In this document: one piece after another, positions 10,822 through 21,091 of the stretch
Position numbering within the stretch: the first letter of the stretch is position 1
Layout: each line of letters opens with the position of its first letter
Assembly (NCBI RefSeq): GCF_000373485.1
Contig: NZ_KB891591.1
Span: 1-64,000, forward strand
Length of the DNA stretch: 64,000 nt
Reading direction: 5' to 3'
From: Dasania marina DSM 21967
GTDB lineage: Bacteria; Pseudomonadota; Gammaproteobacteria; Pseudomonadales; Dasaniaceae
Translations under genes and position numbers: made by a program
Notes under the pieces: generated by a model
Databases searched by the model: none
Told to the model about the DNA's origin: nothing
Seen by the model: the letters and a program-made list of their open reading frames with translations, nothing else

Positions 10822-11077
10822 CGGCAGTTCGGTTAGTGTTAGTTTGCCGTGATAGCGGCTATAGAGAGGATTGTCTCTTTCACCGAGTTTAGCAGGGATG
10901 CATTATTCTGGTAGTGTTAGTCATTGATTTAACATGACTATTGATTATTAAGCCGTAAACTTGGTCGGAGCAGGATAAACGATAACGGGTAACAAAGGCC
11001 ACTGTTATACTGCTGAATGCGGGTGTTGAACGTTCTGATTACATAAACGGCACTATCGGTGCAAAGAGGAAGAAGCT

Positions 11078-12193
11078 GTGTCAATTGAACAAAGTGTGAG
11101 TGAACGTTATGCCGAAGGTGCCGAGCAGCGTCAAGAAGCACTGTGCTGCCCGGTTGATTACGATGCCTCTTTATTAAAGCTACTGCCGCAAGAAATTATC
11201 GACAAGGATTATGGCTGCGGCGATCCCTCTCGTTATGTGCAAGCCGGTGATGTGGTCTTAGACCTAGGTTCCGGTGGCGGTAAAATTTGCTATATGGCCG
11301 CCCAGTTGGTGGGTGAACAGGGCAAAGTCATAGGCGTGGACATGACCGATGAGATGTTAGCCCTAGCGCGTAAATACCAAGATGACATGGCCAGTAAGAT
11401 AGGCGGCCAGCGGGTGGATTTTAAAAAAGGCTATATACAAGATTTAGCTCTAGACGTAGCGGCGCTTAACCAATACCTGCACGCCAACCCGGTTAATGAT
11501 GCCAGTGGCCTGCAGTCGCTGGAGGTTTATAAACAACAGCAATGCCAACAGCAGCCCTTAATTGCCGATAACAGTGTCAGTTTGGTGATATCCAACTGCG
11601 TACTCAATTTGGTCGATAAACAGCATCGCCAGCAAATGATCGCAGGCATCTATAGAGTGTTAGCGCCCGGTGGCCGTGTCGCCATTTCTGATATCGTGTC
11701 TGATGAGTATGTCCCTACAGTGCTACAAGATGATCCACAGTTATGGAGTGGTTGTATCTCTGGCGCTTTTCAAGAGCAAGAGTTTTTACAGGCCTTTCTC
11801 GATGCCGGCTTTGTCGCCGTCGCCTACGATAAGTGGGATGCGCAGCCTTGGCAGGTTGTTGCGGGCATAGAGTTTCGTTCGGTTACCTTGGTGGCGGTTA
11901 AACCCAGCAAAGAACAGCGGTATGATGCCGGCCAGGCGGTACTCTATAAAGGCCCCTACCAAGAAGTGTATGATGACCTAGGCAATCGCTACCCCAGAGG
12001 TGAGCGTATCGCGGTATCCAAGCGCACTTTCGATTTTATAGCGCTAGGGCCACATGCCGATGACTTTGTAGCTATTACTCCCGCGCAGGAGCAAAATCTA
12101 GGCTGTTTTACTCAGCCGGCCGCCACTAAGCGACCCGCCACGCAAACTAAAGGTGGCTGTCAGTCCACCACCACAGCCTCAGGCTGTTGTTAA
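11078..12193 (+). CDS. ArsM-like SAM-dependent methyltransferase
   Basis: A 371-residue class I methyltransferase with SAM motif DLGSGGGK (62-69) and the acidic GVDM after strand 2. It resembles arsenite S-adenosylmethyltransferases. Cysteines lie at C23-C24 and C47 (YGCGDPS), in SNCVLNLV (C174) and in SGCISGA (C226). The last two sit in the same local contexts as the arsenic-binding Cys pair of characterised ArsM. A C-terminal extension follows (about 275-371) that ends in a Cys-rich tail, GGCQSTTTASGCC. The start is GTG 11078, preceded by AGAGGA. No arsR or ars transport gene is nearby, so an arsenic role is probable but not proven. Confidence 0.7.
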   Translation: MSIEQSVSERYAEGAEQRQEALCCPVDYDASLLKLLPQEIIDKDYGCGDPSRYVQAGDVVLDLGSGGGKICYMAAQLVGEQGKVIGVDMTDEMLALARKYQDDMASKIGGQRVDFKKGYIQDLALDVAALNQYLHANPVNDASGLQSLEVYKQQQCQQQPLIADNSVSLVISNCVLNLVDKQHRQQMIAGIYRVLAPGGRVAISDIVSDEYVPTVLQDDPQLWSGCISGAFQEQEFLQAFLDAGFVAVAYDKWDAQPWQVVAGIEFRSVTLVAVKPSKEQRYDAGQAVLYKGPYQEVYDDLGNRYPRGERIAVSKRTFDFIALGPHADDFVAITPAQEQNLGCFTQPAATKRPATQTKGGCQSTTTASGCC

Positions 12194-12257
12194 TCACTAA
12201 TCAATCAATAGCAGCAATCTAAACAGTTCTAACCTCAACAGTTCTAGTAGGAGCAGC

Positions 12258-12911
12258 ATGAAAAAAGTAGCAGTAGTCTTAGCCGGTTGCGGCGTTTATG
12301 ATGGCGCCGAAATTAATGAAGCGGTATTAACCTTATTAAGCCTAGAGCAAGAAGGCGCCGCGTATCAGTGCTTTGCCCCCGATATGGCGCAAATGCATGT
12401 TGTGAATCATCTTAGCGGTGAGGTGAGCGAGGGCGAAACGCGCAATGTATTGGTTGAGGCTGCGCGCATTACTCGCGGTAATGTCCAGCCTTTGACTGAG
12501 GCCAAGGTCGATGATTTTGATGCCTTAATCGTGCCTGGCGGCTTTGGTGCCGCTAAAAACTTATCAGATTTTGCGGTAAAAGGTACGTCCTTAACCGTAC
12601 AAGCCGATTTTCTTAGCTTAGCGCAAGCCATGCACGCGGCTAAAAAACCGGTGGGCTTACTGTGTATAACGCCTACCCTGTCGGCCGCTATTTTTGGGGC
12701 CGGTGTTAAATGCACCATAGGTAATGATGCCGAAGTGGCTGGCGCGATTAATGCCATGGGCGGCGAACATGTGGACTGCGGTGTTGAGCACAGCATAGTC
12801 GACAGCAAAAACAAATTAGTCACTACCCCGGCCTATATGTTGGCAGGTTCGGTGTTAGAGGCTTACAAAGGCATACATAACTGTGTCAAAAACGTACTGG
12901 CCATGGCCTAA
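12258..12911 (+). CDS. elbB: Isoprenoid biosynthesis glyoxalase ElbB
   Basis: A 217-residue class I glutamine-amidotransferase/DJ-1-like protein that begins MKKVAVVLAGCGVYDGAE, the conserved ElbB opening. The nucleophile-elbow region LLCITPTL and the IVPGGFGAAKNLS block are typical. The E. coli homologue has glyoxalase activity and was linked genetically to isoprenoid production; its physiological role is uncertain. It follows the methyltransferase by 64 bases on the same strand, with ribosome binding site AGGAG. It may be co-transcribed with its neighbours. Confidence 0.9.
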   Translation: MKKVAVVLAGCGVYDGAEINEAVLTLLSLEQEGAAYQCFAPDMAQMHVVNHLSGEVSEGETRNVLVEAARITRGNVQPLTEAKVDDFDALIVPGGFGAAKNLSDFAVKGTSLTVQADFLSLAQAMHAAKKPVGLLCITPTLSAAIFGAGVKCTIGNDAEVAGAINAMGGEHVDCGVEHSIVDSKNKLVTTPAYMLAGSVLEAYKGIHNCVKNVLAMA

Positions 12912-12928
12912 ATTTCTGGTGTAAACAA

Positions 12929-14320
12929 TTGACTAATCCTACTGAAGGCGCGCAAAGTTTTTCTTCTCTCAATTTGCCGGAGGCCTTACGAGAAAACTTA
13001 ACGGCTATGGCCTATCACTACATGAGTGATATACAGGCAGCGGCCTTGCCGCTGGCCTTGGCCGGTAAAGACTTAATCGCGCAAGCCAAAACCGGCAGTG
13101 GTAAAACCGCTGCCTTTGCGATTCCCTTATTATTAAAAATTAACCCCCGTGATTTTGGTGTGCAGGCTTTAATACTCTGCCCTACCCGTGAACTAAGCAC
13201 GCAAGTGGCCAATGAAATACGTAAAATTGCCCGCTATCAGCAAAACATAAAAGTGGTCACTTTATGTGGCGGCCAATCGATAGGCCCGCAAATTGGTTCG
13301 CTAGAGCATGGCGCGCATATCGTCGTCGGCACCCCCGGGCGTATTAAAGATCACCTGCGTAAAAAAACGGTGGATTTTTCACGGGTTAATACCGTAGTGC
13401 TAGACGAAGCCGATCGCATGTTGGATATGGGTTTTATGGATGACTTACAAGGCATAGTCTCGCAAACCCCTAGTGATAGACAAACGCTATTGTTTTCGGC
13501 CACCTATCCCGACGATATAGAAAAGCTAAGCAAGCAGTTTCAAAATCAGCCACAACGGGTGAGTGTAGAAAGCCATCACGATGATGAAATTATCGAACAG
13601 CAATTTTACCTATGCGGCAAGTCACAGCGTTTTGAGGCCGTGTATAAACTCCTCAACAACTATGCGCCGGCCTCCGCCATATTGTTTTGTAACACCAAAC
13701 AATATGTGCGCGATGTATGTCGATATCTCAACGATAGAGGTGTGAGTACGGCGGCGTTGCATGGCGATATGGAACAGCGCGATAGAGATCAAGTATTTGT
13801 GCAATTCAAACAACAAAGCTGTCGCTTTTTAGTGGCCACTGATGTTGCCGCCCGTGGTTTGGATGTCGATGAACTGCCCATGGTGATAAACGTAGAATTG
13901 CCTAGAGACCCCGCTATTTATGTGCACCGTGTCGGCCGCACCGGCCGCGCCGGTAAAGAAGGTTTGGCGATAAGCCTGTGCGTAGACTCAGAACGTTACA
14001 AGCTCGATGCCATAGGCGAATTTCAACAACGCAAAATCCCCTTTGATGCTATAGAGCAGGTAGAAGATAAACAGGCCGACCTCAGTGCTGCGATGAGCAC
14101 CTTGTGTATAGCCGGTGGCCGCAAACAAAAAGTACGCCCCGGTGATATTTTGGGCGCGTTAACCGGTGAGGCAGGTATAGACGGTAAAGCAGTAGGCAAA
14201 ATCAATGTATTAGATTATGCCGCCTATGTCGCGGTTGATAATAGCGTGGCCGATAAAGCCTTGGGCCGTTTAATCAATGGCAAAATTAAAGGCCGTAAAT
14301 TTAAAGTGAAAAAGCTGTAA
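12929..14320 (+). CDS. dbpA: ATP-dependent RNA helicase DbpA
   Basis: DEAD-box helicase of 463 residues with Q-motif region, Walker A AKTGSGKT, DEAD, SAT (LFSATYPDD) and HRVGRTGRAG. Its C-terminal RNA-recognition domain (about 390-463) fits DbpA, which binds hairpin 92 of 23S rRNA and acts in 50S subunit assembly. The start is TTG at 12929, 17 bases after elbB. The next in-frame ATG lies 26 codons further in and would delete the Q-motif region, so the rare start is kept. No strong ribosome binding site precedes it. Confidence 0.9.
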   Translation: MTNPTEGAQSFSSLNLPEALRENLTAMAYHYMSDIQAAALPLALAGKDLIAQAKTGSGKTAAFAIPLLLKINPRDFGVQALILCPTRELSTQVANEIRKIARYQQNIKVVTLCGGQSIGPQIGSLEHGAHIVVGTPGRIKDHLRKKTVDFSRVNTVVLDEADRMLDMGFMDDLQGIVSQTPSDRQTLLFSATYPDDIEKLSKQFQNQPQRVSVESHHDDEIIEQQFYLCGKSQRFEAVYKLLNNYAPASAILFCNTKQYVRDVCRYLNDRGVSTAALHGDMEQRDRDQVFVQFKQQSCRFLVATDVAARGLDVDELPMVINVELPRDPAIYVHRVGRTGRAGKEGLAISLCVDSERYKLDAIGEFQQRKIPFDAIEQVEDKQADLSAAMSTLCIAGGRKQKVRPGDILGALTGEAGIDGKAVGKINVLDYAAYVAVDNSVADKALGRLINGKIKGRKFKVKKL

Positions 14321-14369
14321 GCATTAAGCCAAAAGCATTAGCACAACAATAGGACATAAATTAAACCCT

Positions 14370-15515
14370 ATGAATGATGCCTTAATAGCCCAGTATTTTG
14401 ACTGCCAGTTCGATAGAAAAAGCAGCGGCGCGATGAAGTGGAATCACTACCCCGATACGCTAGTGCCCCTGTGGGTGGCCGATTCCGATTTCAAATGCGC
14501 GCAGCCTATAGTCGATGTATTACAGCAGGCGGTGGCACAAGCGGCTTATGGTTACCATAAGCCCGGTGCTAACCCTGCAGCCAATGCCGCAGTAAGCAGT
14601 TGGCTGCAACGTCAGCACGGCTGGTCTATAGAGGACGACTGGCTGGTGTGGTTGCCTGGTGTGGTGAGCGCATTCAATGTCGCTTGCTTGGCCTACTCAA
14701 AACCCGGCGACAAAGTGCTGGTGCAGCTGCCTAATTATAATCCCCTGCGCTTGGCCCCTGCCTTACATCAGCGGGAGCTTGCCCCGGTTACAACGCAGGC
14801 GCTAGCTGGCCGGTGGGTGTTAGATTTTGATGAGTTGGAACGACAGGCAGCGCAGCAACATTGTAGCTTGTTGCTATTGTGCAATCCCATGAACCCCTGT
14901 GGCTCAGTATTAACCGCGGCTGAATTGCAGCGTATAGCAACTATTTGCCTAAAGCATAATGTCACACTGTGTTCCGATGAAATTCACTGCGACTTAATTC
15001 TCAACCCCGACGAAAAACATATACCCGCTGGCAGTCTGCCGACTATAGGTGAGCAAAGCGTTACGATTATGGCGGCTAATAAAACCTTTAATGTGGCGGG
15101 GCTGAGCTCGGCCTTCGCCATTATCCCCGATAAAAAACAGCGTAGACGTTTTCAGCAAGCGGCTGCCGGTATAGTGCCGTGGGCAAATAATATGGGGGTA
15201 CTGGCAACAGCTGCGGCGTTTACCCTATGTGATGATTGGTATGAAACGCAGCTAAGTTACTTACGCGGCAATCGTGATTATTTGGTTGAGGCTTTTTCGC
15301 AACTAGACGGCTTTGATTACCAGCCGGCAGCGGCAACTTTTTTGGCCTGGGTAGATGCTAGTGGCTTAGGGGTGGCGGATGTGCAGGCTTATATGATGGC
15401 TAAGGGCTTAGCGCCTTCGGCGGGTAGTGATTTTGGCTGGCCGCAATTTACTCGTATTAATTTTGCTTGCCCTAGGCGCAACCTAGAGCAAGCTATTGCG
15501 CGTTTACGCGCTTAG
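14370..15515 (+). CDS. PatB/MalY-type pyridoxal-phosphate C-S lyase (cystathionine beta-lyase)
   Basis: A 381-residue fold-type I aminotransferase-like enzyme. The N-terminus has [11 protein letters not shown], matching the PLWVADMDF motif of PatB/MalY proteins. The PLP lysine is in [11 protein letters not shown], and SDEIHCDL carries the cofactor-contacting Asp. Family members cleave cystathionine or other cysteine conjugates to pyruvate, ammonia and a thiol; E. coli MalY also moonlights as a MalT repressor. It lies 50 bases after dbpA on the same strand. The stop overlaps the convergent htpX by 4 bases. Confidence 0.88.
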   Translation: MNDALIAQYFDCQFDRKSSGAMKWNHYPDTLVPLWVADSDFKCAQPIVDVLQQAVAQAAYGYHKPGANPAANAAVSSWLQRQHGWSIEDDWLVWLPGVVSAFNVACLAYSKPGDKVLVQLPNYNPLRLAPALHQRELAPVTTQALAGRWVLDFDELERQAAQQHCSLLLLCNPMNPCGSVLTAAELQRIATICLKHNVTLCSDEIHCDLILNPDEKHIPAGSLPTIGEQSVTIMAANKTFNVAGLSSAFAIIPDKKQRRRFQQAAAGIVPWANNMGVLATAAAFTLCDDWYETQLSYLRGNRDYLVEAFSQLDGFDYQPAAATFLAWVDASGLGVADVQAYMMAKGLAPSAGSDFGWPQFTRINFACPRRNLEQAIARLRA

Positions 15516-16402
15516 TAAGAATGCTGCTGTTGCAGTGCGGCTATGCGCTGGTCTAAGGGCGGGTGGCTGGCAAACAGCGCGCCAAAATTCATTTTACCTT
15601 CACCGCGTATGCCAAAGGCTACCAACTCGCCAGACATTTCACTGGGCTGTTCGTATTCTGCTTTTAAGCTAGCCAAAGCGCTAATCATAGCAGCGGGGCT
15701 GACCAAATGGGCGCCAGCCTGATCGGCTCTAAACTCACGGCGGCGGCTAAACCAAGCCACTATCACAGAGGCGAGTATAGCCAAGACTATTTCGGCAGCA
15801 ATGGTGGTTACGTAATAGCCTATGCCATAGCCGCGTTCGTTTTTTAATAGTACGCGGTCGACAAAGTGACCGATGATACGGGCAAAAAACATCACAAAGG
15901 CATTCACTACCCCTTGAATTAGCGCCAGCGTTACCATGTCGCCATTAGCGACGTGGCCTATTTCATGGCCGATAACGGCTTCAACTTCATCGCGCCCCAT
16001 ACGTTTTAATAAGCCGCTAGACACGGCGACTAAGGCGTTGTTTTTATTCCAGCCGGTGGCAAAGGCATTGGATTGCGGGGATTGGAATATGCCCACTTCG
16101 GGCATGCCTATGCCGGCTTTTTTAGCCAGCCGCGCCACCGTATCAACAATCCATTTTTCCTCTTGCGTGCGGGGCTGGGTAATGAGTTGCACCCGCATAG
16201 CGCGCTTGGCCATCCACTTAGAGAGTAGCAGCGATACAAACGAACCCGCCATGCCGAATACCAAGCAGAAAATCAGCAGCGAAGTGAGGTTGAGGCTGCC
16301 ATTGGCTTCTAAATAGTGGCCTACACCTAATAGGCTTAGGGTGATGGACGCCACTATCACAACAGCAATGTTAGTGAGTAAAAACAGTGCAATTCTTAAC
16401 AT
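15512..16402 (-). CDS. htpX: Membrane zinc metalloprotease HtpX
   Basis: Inner-membrane M48B protease for quality control of membrane proteins, acting alongside FtsH. The roughly 296-residue product (E. coli 293) has two N-terminal helices, zinc motif HEIGH, two further helices around residues 155-215 and the distal ligand region FRADQAGA. The frame can start at 16408 (MIM) or 16402. GAG lies six bases before the second ATG, which also gives an E. coli-like N-terminus ([11 protein letters not shown]), so 16402 is preferred. Regulation by an envelope-stress system is usual for the family; no site was recognised. Confidence 0.95.
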   Translation of the reverse strand: MLRIALFLLTNIAVVIVASITLSLLGVGHYLEANGSLNLTSLLIFCLVFGMAGSFVSLLLSKWMAKRAMRVQLITQPRTQEEKWIVDTVARLAKKAGIGMPEVGIFQSPQSNAFATGWNKNNALVAVSSGLLKRMGRDEVEAVIGHEIGHVANGDMVTLALIQGVVNAFVMFFARIIGHFVDRVLLKNERGYGIGYYVTTIAAEIVLAILASVIVAWFSRRREFRADQAGAHLVSPAAMISALASLKAEYEQPSEMSGELVAFGIRGEGKMNFGALFASHPPLDQRIAALQQQHSY

Positions 16403-16519
16403 GATCATCTCGTATGAAAGGTTAGTGGTATGCGCAAAACGCTAGTACAGCATATGGGGCTATTATTAACATATTGCAAGCGTGTATGCGCGTTTATATT
16501 TACGATTTTTTAGCGTTAT

Positions 16520-17107
16520 CTAGGGTATAGCTTTTAACTGTTGGTCGTGTAGCTTAGAAAATAACAGTAGTAAACACATCGCCCCGACTAAGGCCATGGC
16601 CATATCCGATTGGGTATCCCACACATAGCCTTGGGTACCTAAAAACGCTTCGGCACTGCCACCACTGGCTAGCGCCACCCACCATTCTATCAGTTCGTAA
16701 AAAGCACTAAACGCTAAGCACAGGCTAATAATGATTAACACTAGCCAAGCCTTGCCATTGACGACCTGTTTACGCAGTAATATTTCTCTGGCGATTAATG
16801 CTGGCACAAAGCCTTGAAAGAAGTGGCCCACTTTGTCGTAGTTATTTCTTTCCGCCCCTAACAGACCATCAAACCACGGTACCTCGGCATAGGTATAGTG
16901 CCCGCCCACCATTAACACCATGCAATGCAGCAAAATAAATAGGTAGAGTAGCGGGGTTAGGCGAAAGCTTTGATAGTTTGCTGCCATTATGACTAAGCCT
17001 ATTAACGCGGGCGCCACCTCAAGTAGCCAGGTGTAGCTGTCTTTAGGGTTTATACCCGACCAAATTAATACGCTAAAAAAAATAGATAGCCAAAGGTATT
17101 TAATCAT
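16520..17107 (-). CDS. DUF2238 (YjdF-like) membrane protein
   Basis: A 195-residue inner-membrane protein with about six hydrophobic helices. Family features are the YNNYDKVGHF-like segment (here NNYDKVGHFFQGFVPALIAREIL) and FYELIEWW, with conserved His, Asp and Glu between helices, and WDTQSDMAMALVGA near the end. This matches DUF2238, which includes E. coli YjdF, whose function is unknown. It lies between htpX and fadE on the same strand, but with a spacer of over 100 bases on each side, so it is probably transcribed separately. Confidence 0.85.
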   Translation of the reverse strand: MIKYLWLSIFFSVLIWSGINPKDSYTWLLEVAPALIGLVIMAANYQSFRLTPLLYLFILLHCMVLMVGGHYTYAEVPWFDGLLGAERNNYDKVGHFFQGFVPALIAREILLRKQVVNGKAWLVLIIISLCLAFSAFYELIEWWVALASGGSAEAFLGTQGYVWDTQSDMAMALVGAMCLLLLFSKLHDQQLKAIP

Positions 17108-17194
17108 TATTACTCGTTTAGCTTGTGCTTAATCAGGGCTAGTCCGTGGCAGTAAAAAATACCGCCACTTACGCCGCATCCTTTTTAGTCTTGA

Positions 17195-19630
17195 TTATTT
17201 AAAAAAGTCTTTGTCAAAATCATCTACCTGTATGGCATCGTTCACCGCAGCTTGTGCCTGTGTATAAAGCGCCGCTTCTTCTGCTGAGATGATGTTGGCG
17301 GCAGCCGCTTGCTGCGCCAGAGTGGCTTTGTCATTTGACGGGCTTAGCTTACCGGCTTTAATGGCTTTTTTAATTTTTTTGGCTGCGGCTGCCGAGGCCA
17401 AAGTTAAACTAAAGGCATTTTCTACTCGGCCTACCGGGTCGTTGGGGTCTTCGTTGCGGTAAACGCCTGCCACCAGCCTATCGCGGCTTTCGCTTTGTTC
17501 AAGCAAGATGGCTGCGGCTTGTTTATCCAAAGCGTCGCTGGGTAGTGAGTAACAGCGGCCGTAGGGGAATAGGCTACAGCGCAGTACGCCGCCTAAACCT
17601 TTAACCGGATAATTGGCTAACACTGCCAATAAGGCTTGCTGCAATTGATAGATGCAGTACTGCATAGACCAGTGCATCAATGGTTGGTCTTCTACCGGGC
17701 GACCGTCATCCTGATAGCGTTTTAAAATGGCGGAGGCCAGGTATAAATAACTTAAACCGTCCCCCAAGCGCGCCGAGGTGCGCTCTTTAAATTTCAATTC
17801 ACCGCCCAATAAAGCCAAGGTGACGTCGCTAACAAAGGCAAAGTTGGCGGATAAGCGAGTGAGCTGTTGAAAGTAAGGCTTACACTCATCGCTGCCATTT
17901 TTCGGTGCTATCACCAGCTTGGCGCAGCTTAGCCCTAGCCATACGCTGCGAACGCTTAAGCGCAGGGCGTGGCCTAAGTGAGCAAACAGGGCCTTATCAA
18001 AAGTTATTAACCCCAGTTCTTTGTTATCGTTTTGTATGGCCTGCATTTCCTGTAATAAATACGGGTGACAGCGTATAGAACCTTGGCCAAAAATCATCAG
18101 GTTGCGGGTGAGTATATTAGCGCCTTCTACGGTGATGCTTATAGGCACCGACTTATAGGCATTGGCTAAATAATTGCGTGGCCCACAAATAATGCCACGG
18201 CCGCCGTGTATGTCCATGGCGTGGTCTATTACGCGGCGCATGGTTTCGGTGTTGTGATATTTTAAAATGGCAGATAAAACGGAGGGCTTTTCTTTGTTGT
18301 CGACAAAGCTCACGGTTAATACCCGCGCGCTGTCCATTAAATAGGTGAGGCCAGCGATAGGCGCTAGCGCTTCTTCCACTCCTTCGAAATAGGCTATGGG
18401 TGAATTAAATTGCTCACGTATACGGCTGTAGGCGCCAGTGGTTAAACAGGCCAGCTTGCCGGCACCGGTGCTGAGTGCTGGTAGTGATACCGAGCGGCCT
18501 ACTGATAGGCAGTTCATTAACATAGACCAGCCCCGGCCTATGCCGCTGTGGCCGCCAATAATATAATCCAGCGGGATAAACACATCCTCGCCGGAGGTGG
18601 GGCCATTCATAAAGGGCGTCTCTAAAGGCCAGTGACGGTTGCCGGTGTTTACCCCGGGCATGTCGGTGGGGATTAACGCGCAAGTTACCCCTAGCTCGGT
18701 TACTTCCCCTAGTAGGTGATCGGGGTCGTAGGCTTTAAAAGCCAGCCCTAATACGGTGGCTATAGGCGCTAGGGTAATATAACGTTTGCTCCAGCTCAGT
18801 TTTAAGCCCAGCACATCCTCTTTACCCTGCCAGCTTTGTTTACAGACTATGCCTTGGTCAATAATTGCGCCGGCATCGGAGCCTGCCTCCACCGAGGTGA
18901 GGCCAAAACAGGGTATGTCTTCGCCACTAGCTAGGCGAGGTAGGTAGTGTTGGCGTTGCTCGTCGGTGCCGTACACCATTAATAATTCGGCGGGGCCTAA
19001 GGAGTTGGGCACCATCACGGTGACCGCGGCGGTAATGCTACGGGTAGAAATCTTCATCACCACGGTAGAGTGCGCCAGGGCTGACATACCCAAGCCGCCG
19101 TAGGATTGGGGTATGATCATGCCCAAAAACCCCTGTTCTTTAATAAAGGTCCAAACGTCGGCGGGCAAGCATTTATGCTCGTGGGTGATGCGCCAGTCGT
19201 CCAGCATCTTACAGAGCTGCTCGGTGGGGCCATCAATAAAAGCTTGTTCTTCGCTACTGAGGGTGGGCTTGGGGGTGTCTAAAAAGGCCTGCCAGTTAGG
19301 GTCGCCACTAAACAGCTCGCCATCCCAGCCTACGGTGCCTGCTTCCAGCGCTTCGCGCTCGGTGCTGGATAGCTCGGGTAGGATTTTACCGGCCCATGAA
19401 AAAATAGGCTGGCTAATAAACTGTTTACGCAGCGGTGGCAGGCCCAGCAAGAAAATCGCGGCGGCGGCGATCAGGCACATAAACGCCGAACCCAACCAGC
19501 TGGCCTGCGGCCACCATAAGCTGTGCACTACGGCGGCAGTAATAAAAACCGCTAGCCAGATATAGCGATTAACGCCCCAATATATCAGCGTTAATACCAA
19601 GGCCATAAACAGTAATACAAATAACATCAC
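17195..19630 (-). CDS. fadE: Acyl-CoA dehydrogenase FadE
   Basis: Large FadE-type acyl-CoA dehydrogenase (811 residues; E. coli FadE 814) that catalyses the FAD-dependent first step of fatty-acid beta-oxidation. Two hydrophobic helices at the N-terminus (about 1-55) should tether it to the inner membrane. The acyl-CoA dehydrogenase core follows (GFLGMIIPQSYGGLGMSA, FGLTSVEAGSDAGA, MDIHGGRGI) with the FadE-specific C-terminal domain (about 520-811). The start at 19630 is preceded by GGGAG. FadH, an enoyl-CoA hydratase and this gene are in one window but not clustered. Confidence 0.95.
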   Translation of the reverse strand: MMLFVLLFMALVLTLIYWGVNRYIWLAVFITAAVVHSLWWPQASWLGSAFMCLIAAAAIFLLGLPPLRKQFISQPIFSWAGKILPELSSTEREALEAGTVGWDGELFSGDPNWQAFLDTPKPTLSSEEQAFIDGPTEQLCKMLDDWRITHEHKCLPADVWTFIKEQGFLGMIIPQSYGGLGMSALAHSTVVMKISTRSITAAVTVMVPNSLGPAELLMVYGTDEQRQHYLPRLASGEDIPCFGLTSVEAGSDAGAIIDQGIVCKQSWQGKEDVLGLKLSWSKRYITLAPIATVLGLAFKAYDPDHLLGEVTELGVTCALIPTDMPGVNTGNRHWPLETPFMNGPTSGEDVFIPLDYIIGGHSGIGRGWSMLMNCLSVGRSVSLPALSTGAGKLACLTTGAYSRIREQFNSPIAYFEGVEEALAPIAGLTYLMDSARVLTVSFVDNKEKPSVLSAILKYHNTETMRRVIDHAMDIHGGRGIICGPRNYLANAYKSVPISITVEGANILTRNLMIFGQGSIRCHPYLLQEMQAIQNDNKELGLITFDKALFAHLGHALRLSVRSVWLGLSCAKLVIAPKNGSDECKPYFQQLTRLSANFAFVSDVTLALLGGELKFKERTSARLGDGLSYLYLASAILKRYQDDGRPVEDQPLMHWSMQYCIYQLQQALLAVLANYPVKGLGGVLRCSLFPYGRCYSLPSDALDKQAAAILLEQSESRDRLVAGVYRNEDPNDPVGRVENAFSLTLASAAAAKKIKKAIKAGKLSPSNDKATLAQQAAAANIISAEEAALYTQAQAAVNDAIQVDDFDKDFFK

Positions 19631-19705
19631 GCAACTCCCTGCAAGTTAAAAAGATTTACTCTATACCTTAGCTGAGTTTAGTCAGAAGGCATTTTAATGC
19701 TGCCT

Positions 19706-20332
19706 TTAAGGGCTGGCATAATTAAAAAACAATAGCAGGCTCTCAAAAGCGATAAGCGCAATTATGTAGCCCACCGCTAACGCGATAATGGCAGCCAGTA
19801 AGCCTACGACTATGACTACACCGTCGCGCTCCAGCAAACCCATAGATAAAATAATTAAGGCTATAGCAGGCGGCAGGTTGCTAAACGGTAACGGCAGCAT
19901 AACCACTAGGCTTAGGCTGAAAATGATAAGTCCTATGATATTGAGCACCGGCGGTAGGGTTAAGCGCAGGTAGCGAGGCTTTATATAGTGCTCCATATTG
20001 CTTATGTGCCGTAAGCATTTATGACCTATGTTGGCGACTAAGTCACTGTTTACCTTGTAGTGTTTTATCAGCGAGGGGAAAGCGGGGGTATTAAACCCGG
20101 CCAGCAGTTGTAGCCCTATGATGGCCATAGCCAGCCCTGAAAAAATGGAAACACCAGGGATTAAGCTGACAGCTGCTAATAATAACAACACCCCGCCAAA
20201 AGAGCGGCGCTGAAACTGCGCCATAAGCTGATCTATGCTCACTTTATCGGCAGGCAGCTCCGCTAAAATACGGGTTAGTAGTTTAGATGTTTGTTCGTTG
20301 TTGGGCGCAGTAGTTGAGCAGGGTTTATTCAT
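19706..20332 (-). CDS. ExoD family membrane protein
   Basis: A 208-residue membrane protein of the ExoD family, recognised by FGGVLLLLAAVSLIPGVS, LQLLAGF and a string of hydrophobic C-terminal helices. ExoD was named for a Rhizobium exopolysaccharide defect; its biochemical role is unknown. A GTG at 20350 would add six residues. The ATG at 20332 overlaps the upstream stop (ATGAATAA arrangement), which favours translational coupling with the DUF998 gene, so it is preferred. Confidence 0.85.
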   Translation of the reverse strand: MNKPCSTTAPNNEQTSKLLTRILAELPADKVSIDQLMAQFQRRSFGGVLLLLAAVSLIPGVSIFSGLAMAIIGLQLLAGFNTPAFPSLIKHYKVNSDLVANIGHKCLRHISNMEHYIKPRYLRLTLPPVLNIIGLIIFSLSLVVMLPLPFSNLPPAIALIILSMGLLERDGVVIVVGLLAAIIALAVGYIIALIAFESLLLFFNYASP

Positions 20333-20975
20333 AGTGTGTTGTATGGGCACTAAAGGCTTGTTGTTTTAGGGTGTAAGCCAAACCGGCTAGCCAGCAAGCC
20401 GAGGCGGCATAATTAATACGTTGAAATAGGCCGAATAGTTGGTCGGTAGCTATGGCATTGGCCATTAACGGTAGCATGGCTATGGCTGTAATTAGGCAAA
20501 GTAATGAAAATATAATAAAGCCTTTGCTGGCTAATAGGGTATGGCCTAAGTATAGCCACAGAGCATTGGCGATAAACAGGCTTAAAAACATGATTAGCCC
20601 TGCAGTATTATGTAATTGCTGCGAGAGTGATGCTTGCTTCGGTAGGCAGCCTGCGTCACAGGGGAAATAGCCCGCTGCAATACTGGCTATGCCGTGTACA
20701 ACGATGAGCACTCCGGATGTTTTAGCAAGGGTTGATAGAGCAAAGCTTTTTATTACAGCGATACCAAAGGCGATAAACAATAAACCCAGTGGGTAATTGT
20801 TTATTAGCGGCGACATGAATTGTGTGGCAGAGCCTACGGCACCCAACTCACTCATAGCTTGATGTAGGTGGCTATAATTTGGATAAATATAGCCACTTAT
20901 AGCCACGCCTACTAGTAGCCATAGTGGTATAAGCATGCCTAGTAAATAACCATACTTGTAGCCACGAGATGGCAT
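20325..20975 (-). CDS. DUF998 family membrane protein
   Basis: A 216-residue protein with six predicted membrane helices. The N-terminal YLLGMLIPLWLLVGVAISG followed by YSHLHQAMSELGAVGS matches DUF998, in which a His/Ser/Glu-containing segment follows the first helix. A CDAGC loop lies near the middle. The family has no established function. Its stop codon overlaps the likely exoD start by 8 bases, so the two form a coupled pair. Confidence 0.82.
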   Translation of the reverse strand: MPSRGYKYGYLLGMLIPLWLLVGVAISGYIYPNYSHLHQAMSELGAVGSATQFMSPLINNYPLGLLFIAFGIAVIKSFALSTLAKTSGVLIVVHGIASIAAGYFPCDAGCLPKQASLSQQLHNTAGLIMFLSLFIANALWLYLGHTLLASKGFIIFSLLCLITAIAMLPLMANAIATDQLFGLFQRINYAASACWLAGLAYTLKQQAFSAHTTHYE

Positions 20976-21091
20976 CCGAGATAATCCTTTAAAGCTAAGG
21001 GTGTAGAGTAGGCGTTATTTTTTGCTGTATAGATAGGATAGTAAGTTGTAATAGCGTTGATATAGTTACAATAATATCCTAAATTTGTTAA

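Noticed and set aside
10938-11141. 67-codon leftward open frame in the kinase/methyltransferase spacer
   Set aside because: It overlaps the methyltransferase start and has no ribosome binding site or recognisable sequence.
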